This document shows positions 6,906 through 13,084 of a stretch of DNA of 13,495 nucleotides, one piece after another (positions within the stretch are counted from its first letter, which is position 1; the number at the start of each line of letters is the position of its first letter). The notes beneath the pieces are model-generated. The model was given only the letters and a program-made list of their open reading frames with translations. It did no database searches and was not told where the DNA came from. Source of the stretch: an uncultured Collinsella sp. (lineage in GTDB: Bacteria > Actinomycetota > Coriobacteriia > Coriobacteriales > Coriobacteriaceae); NCBI GenBank assembly GCA_900550825.1, contig URTZ01000040.1:1-13495 (forward strand), read 5' to 3'. The translations under genes were made by a program, and so were the position numbers.

Positions 6906-7295
6906 ATGGGTAAGACTTTCAGCTTTGTCTCCGGCGCACTTTTTGGTGCTGCTGCCGGCGCTATTATCGGTGTTGCTCTGGCCCCGCGCTCGGGCGCCGA
7001 GACCCGCGCCATGGCTGCCGATATCGCCAACGACGCCTGGGACAATATGCGCGACACCTACGAGCACAGCGCCGAGGAGGCCCGTGCCGCGGTGAATGAC
7101 TTTGGCCCGATGGTCGACGCCAAGACCGACGACCTGCGCGCCAAGGTCGACCTGGCCCGCGAGCGCATGGACCAGCTGCGCGAGCAGCTCAACGACGCCA
7201 TTTCGGGCGGCAACGTGACGCCTGCCGCCGACGTCGTGGTCGAGAACGCCGTCGAGGCTGATACCGAGGCCGCGGAGCCCTCGACCGAGGCATAA
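6906..7295 (+). CDS. YtxH domain-containing protein
   Basis: 129 residues from ATG 6906 (MGKTFSFVSG), with AGGAG at 6891-6895 ten bases upstream. ATG 6900 is an equally readable start adding two residues. Residues 5-27 form a Gly/Ala-rich hydrophobic segment (FVSGALFGAAAGAIIGVALA) followed by APRSGAETR, the hallmark of the YtxH family. The remainder (about 35-105) is charged and helical, likely coiled coil, ending in an acidic tail. YtxH proteins are small and membrane-associated, often stress-linked and without known enzymatic activity. The stop codon overlaps the next start by one base (TAATG), so the two products are probably translationally coupled and may act together. Confidence 0.85.
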   Translation: MGKTFSFVSGALFGAAAGAIIGVALAPRSGAETRAMAADIANDAWDNMRDTYEHSAEEARAAVNDFGPMVDAKTDDLRAKVDLARERMDQLREQLNDAISGGNVTPAADVVVENAVEADTEAAEPSTEA

Positions 7296-8050
7296 TGCGC
7301 GCCGGGGATTTTGTCGGCGCCAAGATCTATCGCAAGCCTACCGAGGACAAGCGCACCAAAAAGGACGGCACGCCGCGCATCCCTAAAAAGCTCGGAAAGA
7401 TTCACTTTCCGGTCTTTACCCCGGGCGGTACGCGCGTGGTCGGCTTTATGGTCCGCCAGTCCGATATCGCGGGCATGATCGAGCGTCCCGATCGATTCGT
7501 AGCGCTCGACGCCATTGGTGTCTACGAGGGCGCCATTGCGGTCGATGACGTCAAGGACACGTACGATGCCGCCGCCGCCAAGCGCCTCGACATCAACCTG
7601 GACGATTGCATCATCTGGGTCGGTATGGACGTGCGCACGGAATCGGGCGACGTCGTGGGCTATTGCTCGGACGTTGAGTTCAAGCCGCGCTCGGGCATCG
7701 TGCAGGCATTCTATGTGACCACCGGTGCTGCTTCGAGTGTTTTGGTTGGTGACACGCAGGTGCCGCCGACGATGCTGCGCGGCTACGAGAACGGCGCGAT
7801 GGTCGTCTCGGACGAGGTCAAGGCGCTCGGGTATTCGGGCGGCGCGGCCGCCAAGGCTGCCGAGGCCAGTGTCGTGGTGGGCGATAAGGTCAAGAAGGGC
7901 GCCAAGGCGCTCGATGACAAGGGATCGGTTGCCGTGGACAAGGGCAGTCGCGCACTGGGCAAGCAGCTCGGCAAGACGCGCGGCATGTTCAAGGCCTTTA
8001 AGGACGAATACCAAAAGGCGAGCGGAGGCTCGTCAAAAGCTACAAAATAG
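7295..8050 (+). CDS. PRC-barrel domain protein with lysine-rich C-terminal tail
   Basis: 251 residues, ATG 7295 overlapping the previous stop, with GAGG at 7287-7290 as ribosome-binding site. Residues about 33-90 (KLGKIHFPVFTPGGTRVVGF) and 100-175 (a segment including DVRTESGDVVGYCSDVEF) look like two PRC-barrel beta-barrel modules. These are small adaptor folds found in photosynthetic reaction centre H subunits, RimM and many actinobacterial proteins. Residues about 185-251 are Ala/Lys/Gly-rich and basic. There is no signal peptide and no strong membrane segment. The family does not predict one function; the pairing with YtxH suggests a membrane-associated scaffold. The MgtE-like protein at 9858 also starts with a PRC-like region. 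A hairpin terminator follows at 8072. Confidence 0.75.
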   Translation: MRAGDFVGAKIYRKPTEDKRTKKDGTPRIPKKLGKIHFPVFTPGGTRVVGFMVRQSDIAGMIERPDRFVALDAIGVYEGAIAVDDVKDTYDAAAAKRLDINLDDCIIWVGMDVRTESGDVVGYCSDVEFKPRSGIVQAFYVTTGAASSVLVGDTQVPPTMLRGYENGAMVVSDEVKALGYSGGAAAKAAEASVVVGDKVKKGAKALDDKGSVAVDKGSRALGKQLGKTRGMFKAFKDEYQKASGGSSKATK

Positions 8051-8071
8051 CGACGTACCAAATGATGGGAG

Positions 8072-8108
8072 GCAAGCCGGAGACCTGTTGCTCCGGCTTG
8101 CTGTGTTT
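8072..8108 (+). terminator. Intrinsic terminator after the PRC-barrel gene
   Basis: A perfect 11-bp stem (8072-8082 with 8091-8101, arm GCAAGCCGGAG) and an 8-nt loop is followed by TGTGTTTAT, a modest T-rich tail. It lies 21 bp before the next start codon, so partial readthrough into that gene is likely unless the gene has an unrecognised promoter. Confidence 0.65.
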
Positions 8109-8122
8109 ATGGGGGAGGGCAC

Positions 8123-9529
8123 ATGCGCCAAAACGGATCCAACTTAAACGGGCGTTCGGGTGCGCGTCCGACGGCGCGCCGCGACCTGGGGCAGCTGCCC
8201 AGCGGTCAGCGCAAGCGTCACCGTAAGCCCGGCGCGATGTATCTCAACCATAGCCGCGGCTTTAGCGACCGCAGCGCTCGCATCGGCAACAGCCGTACGC
8301 CCCGTCGTTCGTCTCGCCTGCCCTATGCGCTTATCGCTGTGGGTTGTGCGCTCGTGCTGTTTATCGCTGCCGTCGTGGGCTACGTCAACCGCAGCGTGGA
8401 CGTGGAGCTCAACGGCCAGAAGACCGCGGTGCGTGTGGGCTCTACGCTGCAGAATCTCATCGACGACCAGGAGTTGACTGACACCTACGACGCAGGCGAC
8501 CTGCTGGCCGTCGATGACAGCGTGCTCAAGCGCCATGGGGGCGAAAAGCTGTCGGTGAAGGTCGACGGCAAGCGCGTGAAGCAGGGCAAATGGGACAGCC
8601 GCGAGCTTGAGGGCGGCGAGAAGGTGACGGTCAAGGATGGCCGTAACACCTACGAGAAGCACGAGGTTCAGGCTACGGTTATCGAGCCCAAGCTCAAGGT
8701 CGAGGGCACGGGCGCTATCGAGTATGTGCAGACGTGGGGTGTCCAGGGCCGCTCCGAGGTGTGGGTTGGTGAGCAGTCGGGCAAGACGCAAGACCGCGGC
8801 GAGGTTGTGCCCGCCACCGATTGCGTCGTTGCGTGCGCCAGCGTGGCGCCCAAGGGTAACGAAAAGTATGTGGCGCTGACGTTTGACGAGGGTCCGAGCG
8901 GCGCTACCAAGCAGATCTTGCAGGTGCTCAAGGAAAAGGGCGTCACCGCGACGTTCTTCCTTTCGGGCGATGCGGCCGAGGCCTCGCCTGCCACGGCCAA
9001 GGCGATTGTCGATGCCGGGTGCGAGATCGGATCCAACAGCTACAGCGACGATTCGCTCAAGGGTCAGGACCGTGAGGCGGTACGCGAACAGATCACGAAA
9101 GGCACCGATGCGATTAAGTCGGCGACCGGCGTGAAGACGATGCTACTGCGTGCTCCCTACGCTGCCTTTGACGAGCAAAACTGGATTGATGCGATGGACC
9201 TGGTCTCCGCCGTGGTCTCGTGGAATATTGACTCGGGCGACTGGCTGCTCAACGGTGCCGACGAGCAGGTCTCGACGGTGCTCGATTCGGTGACGCCGGG
9301 CAATATCGTGCTGCTCACCGATAGAGACGAATGCGCCGAGCAGACGCTCGAGGCGCTGCCGCAGATTATCGACGGCCTCATCGCCGACGGCTACAAGATC
9401 GTGACGCTCAGCGACCTGGTCAAGACGGACACGTCGCTGAGCAAAAAGCTCACCTCGCTGACGAAGGTCACCATGCCCAAGGACGCCGTGTTCCCCCAAC
9501 TTGCCGAGGACGACGACACCACAGAGTAG
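8123..9529 (+). CDS. Membrane-anchored NodB-fold polysaccharide deacetylase-like protein, probably catalytically inactive
   Basis: 468 residues, ATG 8123 behind GGGGGAGG. Residues 1-66 are basic and cytosolic, 67-88 are a single membrane segment, and about 91-150 resemble a DUF348/G5-associated module (VDVELNGQKTAVRVGSTLQ). The NodB domain covers about 245-440. Its fold landmarks are present but the active site is not. TFDDGP reads TFDEGP (D255, E256), the metal-binding H-x3-H reads N305-SYS-D309, the arginine motif reads RAPYAAF (R343), and the catalytic histidine of the L-H-D motif is T399 in LLTD. Active family members remove N-acetyl groups from peptidoglycan or other glycans using a His-His-Asp metal site. 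Here a binding or structural role is more likely, though a changed metal site cannot be excluded. Its stop codon lies inside a REP-like repeat. Confidence 0.85.
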   Translation: MRQNGSNLNGRSGARPTARRDLGQLPSGQRKRHRKPGAMYLNHSRGFSDRSARIGNSRTPRRSSRLPYALIAVGCALVLFIAAVVGYVNRSVDVELNGQKTAVRVGSTLQNLIDDQELTDTYDAGDLLAVDDSVLKRHGGEKLSVKVDGKRVKQGKWDSRELEGGEKVTVKDGRNTYEKHEVQATVIEPKLKVEGTGAIEYVQTWGVQGRSEVWVGEQSGKTQDRGEVVPATDCVVACASVAPKGNEKYVALTFDEGPSGATKQILQVLKEKGVTATFFLSGDAAEASPATAKAIVDAGCEIGSNSYSDDSLKGQDREAVREQITKGTDAIKSATGVKTMLLRAPYAAFDEQNWIDAMDLVSAVVSWNIDSGDWLLNGADEQVSTVLDSVTPGNIVLLTDRDECAEQTLEALPQIIDGLIADGYKIVTLSDLVKTDTSLSKKLTSLTKVTMPKDAVFPQLAEDDDTTE

Positions 9530-9565
9530 TCATTGGGTAGTCGTTTAAGAACGTCCCCAACGGCT
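9527..9565. repeat. Single degenerate REP-like hairpin overlapping the stop codon
   Basis: The TAG stop (9527-9529) runs into AGTCATTGGG (9528-9537), which pairs with CCCAACGGCT (9556-9565) in nine of ten positions counting one wobble. The inner AAGAACGTCCCCAA is shared with the 831-1051 cluster. It is the same family, one copy. Confidence 0.7.
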
Positions 9566-9641
9566 ATGTCACGGATGCGTCAGCGTTTGGTATGCCTGCA
9601 ATGTGCAGCGCATAAATTCGATGCCGCAGGGCGATGCTGAT

Positions 9642-9649
9642 GCTATAGT
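9642..9649 (+). promoter_or_regulatory. Extended -10 promoter for the MgtE-like/NRAMP operon
   Basis: TGC followed by TATAGT (9642-9649; TATAGT at 9644-9649) is an extended -10 element. No strong -35 box is seen, which the extended -10 can compensate for. Transcription would start near 9656, giving an untranslated leader of about 200 nt. Confidence 0.5.
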
Positions 9650-9660
9650 TACTGCGGTTA

Positions 9661-9756
9661 ATGAGGGTCAAGAGAAAGGTTACAGGTGAAATCCAAACCT
9701 CGACCATACAGTCGATGACCCCGTGCAGGTGCTTTTTGCGCATGCACGGGGTGTAA
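9661..9756 (+). CDS. Possible 31-residue leader peptide
   Basis: ATG 9661 to TAA 9754-9756 encodes 31 residues containing TPCRCFLRMHGV at its end. It begins only about five bases after the predicted transcription start and has no ribosome-binding site, so it would be a leaderless ORF. The stop falls immediately after the 9718-9752 hairpin, a geometry seen in translation-coupled attenuators. It may equally be chance within a structured RNA. Confidence 0.2.
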   Translation: MRVKRKVTGEIQTSTIQSMTPCRCFLRMHGV

Positions 9757-9802
9757 GCGTCGAGCGGCGTGCCGCCCGCGCATGCGTATACATATCCAGA
9801 AG

Positions 9803-9837
9803 CCCCCGGACGCCGCACGCGCGGCCGCGTCCGGGGG
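9803..9837 (+). promoter_or_regulatory. GC-rich hairpin just upstream of the MgtE-like ribosome-binding site
   Basis: CCCCCGGACGC (9803-9813) and GCGTCCGGGGG (9827-9837) form a perfect 11-bp stem with a 13-nt loop that can pair further. It lacks a T run, so it is not a standard terminator. It ends nine bases before the GGGGAG (9847-9852), so it may serve as an mRNA structure controlling translation or as a Rho-independent pause. Confidence 0.55.
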
Positions 9838-9857
9838 AATAATGATGGGGAGCACCA

Positions 9858-11702
9858 TTGAATTATCTGAGTGAGATGCTCAAATTGCCGGTCTTGGACG
9901 TCGACGGCGAAAAGCTCGGCGTGGTCAACGATTTTGGCATTGCTACCGGCGAAGTTTTTCCGCACGTGACGTCGCTCGCGTTCCGCGGCCCCGGCAAGAC
10001 GCCGTTTATGATCAGCTGGCGCAAATGGGTCGATCGTATCGACGAGACGGGTGTACACCTTAAGACGTCGGCCACCGAAATCCGTTTTTCGTACCTGCAG
10101 CCGACCGAACTCTTGCTTGCCCGCGACGTGCTCAACAAGCAGATCGTCGACACGCAGGGCATGAAGGTCGTGCGTGTAAACGACATCAAGTTTTCCATGT
10201 CGGGCGAAAATCAGCTGCGTCTGCTGGGCGCCGAGGTCGGTGCCCGCGGTCTGCTACGCGCCATCAGCCCCGCGCTCGAGCATATCGTCGAAGGCTTTAT
10301 GAAGCACCTGGGCAAGCCGCTCAGTGAGGACATCATCGCTTGGTCCTACATGGACCTGCTCGACCGCTCGACCAAGAACATTCAACTCTCGGTGTCGCAC
10401 AAGACGCTTGGCGAGCTGCATCCTGCCGACATCGCCGACATTATCGAGCAGCTCGACCCGCGCCTACGTGCGCAGGTGTTTGCGCAGCTCGATACTGCCC
10501 AGGCCGCCGAGGCCATCTCGGAGTTCGATGACGACGAGCTTATGACCGAGATGCTCGAGGGCCTGTCCGACACGGACGCATCGTCGATGCTGGCCATGAT
10601 GGACCCGGACGATGCAGCTGACCTGATCGACGAGCTCGATTACGAGAAGGCCGAGAAGCTCCTGCGCCTGATGGGCGTCAAGGAGGAGAAGGCGATTCGC
10701 AACCTGCTGGGGTATGAGGACAACACCGCCGGCCGCATCATGACCTCGGAGTTTGTCTCCCTGCCCGCCACGGCAACGGTCGGTGACGCCATCGAGGCGA
10801 TTCGCGAGCTCGACGAGGACTTCGAGAGCGTCTACTACGTCTATACCGAGGATCCGAGCGGCATGCTGACGGGCGTGCTTTCGCTGCGCACGCTGATCGT
10901 AGCTGACCGCGATGCCACGCTGGGACAGCTGGCCTATCGCGACCTGGTCTATGTGTCGCCCGACGAGGACCAGGAAGACGTGACGGACGAGATGACCAAG
11001 TACGACCTGGTTGCCATCCCTGTCTGCGACGAGAACCGCCATATCCTGGGTATCGTGACCTTCGACGACGCCATGGATGTTATCGCCGAGGAGCATCAGG
11101 AGGACCTGCAGATCGCCGGTGTCGGCTCGGGCGATAGCGCGTCCGACGACTCGACGAATGTGCTCAGCTGGTTCGTGCATCGCCAGTACTGGGTTGTCGT
11201 GTGGGGCATTGCCTCGTGCATCATGGCAACGGTGCTGGGGACGGCGCTCGGCTCCGCGCATCTGGTGGTGTTCCCCATGTGCGCCATGCCGCTCGTGCTG
11301 CTGGCGGCCTCGCGCATGGTGTCGTTCGTCAAGAACTACTTCCTGGAGTATGACGGTCACGATGACGAGCCCAAGCCGTATCTGGGGTTCTTCTTCCAGA
11401 GCACGGGCATGGGCCTGATCCTGTCGCTCGTGACCTACCTGTGCGCCCAGCTGGTGCGCACCGCCGCGTTCCCCGACGCGCCCATGTTTGAGGAACAGCT
11501 CTTTACCGGCTGCTTTAACATTGCGGCCATCGTCTGCCTGATTGGCAACATGAGCGCCGTGATTTACCTGATGGTGCTGTTCTGGCGTGACGAGCATGAC
11601 CTCAACACGTCGGGCACCGCCATGAACGTTATTGCCGTCATGATCTCGTGCGTAGCGTACTGCGCCGCTGCGGTGCTGCTCACCATGTCGGTCATGGGTT
11701 AG
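9858..11702 (+). CDS. PRC-MgtE_N-CBS fusion membrane protein, MgtE-like with degenerate pore
   Basis: 614 residues from TTG 9858, with TGGGGAG (9847-9852) at good spacing; no ATG is near. Residues about 1-160 look like PRC-barrel modules (LKLPVLDVDGEKLG). About 184-290 is an MgtE_N superhelical domain (ELHPADIADIIEQLD). Two CBS domains lie at about 293-352 and 355-418. About five membrane segments occupy about 443-614. In true MgtE channels Mg2+ binding between the N and CBS domains closes the pore. Here the pore-forming GGNxGTQ motif is not recognisable, and the position corresponding to the key pore Asp in the last helix appears to be Asn590 (MNVIAVMIS). It may thus be a Mg2+ sensor or regulatory subunit rather than a channel. 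The next gene starts eight bases later, so the two are one operon. Confidence 0.8.
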   Translation: MNYLSEMLKLPVLDVDGEKLGVVNDFGIATGEVFPHVTSLAFRGPGKTPFMISWRKWVDRIDETGVHLKTSATEIRFSYLQPTELLLARDVLNKQIVDTQGMKVVRVNDIKFSMSGENQLRLLGAEVGARGLLRAISPALEHIVEGFMKHLGKPLSEDIIAWSYMDLLDRSTKNIQLSVSHKTLGELHPADIADIIEQLDPRLRAQVFAQLDTAQAAEAISEFDDDELMTEMLEGLSDTDASSMLAMMDPDDAADLIDELDYEKAEKLLRLMGVKEEKAIRNLLGYEDNTAGRIMTSEFVSLPATATVGDAIEAIRELDEDFESVYYVYTEDPSGMLTGVLSLRTLIVADRDATLGQLAYRDLVYVSPDEDQEDVTDEMTKYDLVAIPVCDENRHILGIVTFDDAMDVIAEEHQEDLQIAGVGSGDSASDDSTNVLSWFVHRQYWVVVWGIASCIMATVLGTALGSAHLVVFPMCAMPLVLLAASRMVSFVKNYFLEYDGHDDEPKPYLGFFFQSTGMGLILSLVTYLCAQLVRTAAFPDAPMFEEQLFTGCFNIAAIVCLIGNMSAVIYLMVLFWRDEHDLNTSGTAMNVIAVMISCVAYCAAAVLLTMSVMG

Positions 11703-11710
11703 GTGGTCGC

Positions 11711-12973
11711 GTGCAAAATACCAAGCAAAAGTCGGGCACCAAGCAAAAGTTGACCATCGCGGCCATCTTTGGCGCTATGGGTCCCGGTCTGCTGGCGGCG
11801 CTTTCGGGCAATGACGCTGGCGGCATTGCAACGTATTCCAGCGCGGGCGCCAGCTATGGCTACAAGATGCTCTGGATGCTTCCCGTCATGACTGTGCTGC
11901 TCATCGTGACGCAGGAGACCGCGGCGCGCTGCGGCTGCGTCACAGGCAAGGGCCTGGCGTCGCTCATCCGCGAACGTTTTGGCGTGCGCAGGAGCGTGCT
12001 GGCCATGGCGGCGCTGTTGATCGCCAACACGGCTGTGACCATTTCGGAGTTTGCGGGTATCGCGAGCGGCCTTGCCCTCTTTGGTGTGCCGGCGAGCATC
12101 TCGGTGCCGCTGGTGGCGCTGCTGGTTTGGATGCTTACCATGTCGGGCAGCTTCCAGCGCATCGAGAAGATTCTGCTGCTGGTGAGCTGCGTGTTTGTGA
12201 CCTACATTGTCGCTGCATTTATGGCTGGTCCCAGCTGGGGCGAGGTGGCGGTCGACCTGGTTGTGCCCAACATCCAAAATGACCCCAGCTACGTGTCGCT
12301 TGTGGTCGCAACGATTGGTACCACCATCGCGCCGTGGATGATTTTCTTGGCGCAGAACAACGTGGTCGATAAGAATGCGGGCGAGGACGATATCGTGCTG
12401 CAGCGCATCGACACCGTGAGCGGCTCGATTGCCGCCGATGTCATCGCTGGCTTTATTATCATCACGACCGGTACGGTGTTGTTCCCTGCAGGCATTCAGA
12501 TTAGCGACGCTGCCGATGCCGCCCGCGCATTGGAGCCTATCGCGGGCCAGTGGTCCACGGTGCTGTTTGCCTCGGGCCTGGTCGCGGCGAGCTTCTTGGC
12601 CGCCTGTGTGCTGCCAGGCGTTACGTCCAGCGCCATCTGTGAGGCATTTGGCTGGGAGCGCGGTGCCGATCGCAGCTGGGACGAGGCCCCGGTCTATCGC
12701 GGCATCATTACGGCCATCATTGGCATCTCTGCCGTGCTGGTGCTTATGCCCGGTGTTGACCTGTTCCAGATTATGATGACCTCGCAGGTCATCAACGGCG
12801 TGCTGCTGCCCGTGGTTTTGGTGTTCCAAGTGGTTATCGCCGCCGATCGTCACATTATGGGCGCCAACCGCAACGGACGCGTGTGGAACGTGCTCACGTG
12901 GGCGACTATCGGTGTGATTACGGTGCTGACGGTCGTCATGTTTGTTCTGCAGGCGATGGGCTACAGCGCTTAA
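11711..12973 (+). CDS. NRAMP-family divalent metal transporter, NRMT-like (magnesium type)
   Basis: 420 residues from GTG 11711, which has AGGTGG (11701-11706) four bases upstream. The in-frame ATG at 11648 lies inside the previous gene. Eleven or so hydrophobic helices are visible. The TM1 metal motif DPGN of classical NRAMP is D35-A-G-G38, and the TM6 'A-x-x-M-P-H' is T204-T-I-A207-P-W209. The metal-binding Asp is kept, while Asn becomes Gly, Met becomes Ala and His becomes Trp. Loss of the soft Met sulfur and of Asn is, as I recall, the mark of the NRAMP-related magnesium transporters (NRMT) described from Eggerthella lenta, another Coriobacteriia. Expected substrate Mg2+ (perhaps Mn2+). 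It sits in one operon with the MgtE-like protein and ends at a strong terminator. Confidence 0.85.
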   Translation: MQNTKQKSGTKQKLTIAAIFGAMGPGLLAALSGNDAGGIATYSSAGASYGYKMLWMLPVMTVLLIVTQETAARCGCVTGKGLASLIRERFGVRRSVLAMAALLIANTAVTISEFAGIASGLALFGVPASISVPLVALLVWMLTMSGSFQRIEKILLLVSCVFVTYIVAAFMAGPSWGEVAVDLVVPNIQNDPSYVSLVVATIGTTIAPWMIFLAQNNVVDKNAGEDDIVLQRIDTVSGSIAADVIAGFIIITTGTVLFPAGIQISDAADAARALEPIAGQWSTVLFASGLVAASFLAACVLPGVTSSAICEAFGWERGADRSWDEAPVYRGIITAIIGISAVLVLMPGVDLFQIMMTSQVINGVLLPVVLVFQVVIAADRHIMGANRNGRVWNVLTWATIGVITVLTVVMFVLQAMGYSA

Positions 12974-12991
12974 CGCCCACTTTTGCTTCCG

Positions 12992-13027
12992 AACAGGCCG
13001 CAGCGATGGACTGCGGCCTGTTTTTTT
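12992..13027 (+). terminator. Strong intrinsic terminator after the NRAMP-family gene
   Basis: A perfect 11-bp stem (ACAGGCCGCAG at 12993-13003 with CTGCGGCCTGT at 13011-13021, 7-nt loop) plus one A-T pair is followed by a T run to 13027. The reverse strand lacks a T tail, so it serves the + strand only. Confidence 0.9.
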
Positions 13028-13084
13028 GCCCACGACCTCTTGGGGCCGGCTCGAAAAGAGTGATTTTGGGTTGTTTGCTGCAGG

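Larger units (their letters stand above)
9656..9857 (+). promoter_or_regulatory. Structured mRNA leader, candidate riboswitch or attenuator, class unknown
   Basis: The leader can fold into a three-way junction. P1 pairs GGGTCA (9665-9670) with TGACCC (9716-9721). P2 pairs AGGTT (9677-9681) with AACCT (9696-9700). P3 pairs CGAC (9701-9704) with GTCG (9711-9714). A much stronger hairpin, ACCCCGTGCA (9718-9727) with TGCACGGGGT (9743-9752) plus an inner GTGC/GCGC, uses the same bases 9718-9721, so P1 and this hairpin exclude each other. A third stem lies at 9803-9837 just before the ribosome-binding site. I do not recognise the M-box (ykoK) or yybP-ykoY consensus here. The downstream genes suggest Mg2+ or another divalent metal as ligand, which is inference. 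Confidence 0.5.

Noticed and set aside
4496..7057. Very long (853-codon) open frame on the - strand
   Set aside because: It lies opposite two well-supported + strand genes with family motifs. Its product is low-complexity, Arg/His/Gly/Leu-rich sequence typical of the antisense of GC-rich genes.
9803..9837. Intrinsic terminator before the MgtE-like gene
   Set aside because: The stem is strong but is followed by AATAATGATGGGG rather than a T run, so standard termination is unlikely.
9656..9857. Known M-box (ykoK) magnesium riboswitch
   Set aside because: A GTTA..GGTGA stretch near 9679 is faintly similar to the M-box 5' segment, but the remaining conserved M-box blocks are not visible.
10464..11597. 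377-codon - strand frame inside the MgtE-like gene
   Set aside because: It is antisense to MgtE_N, CBS and membrane regions with clear motifs, and its product is His/Gln/Arg-rich and unlike any family I know.
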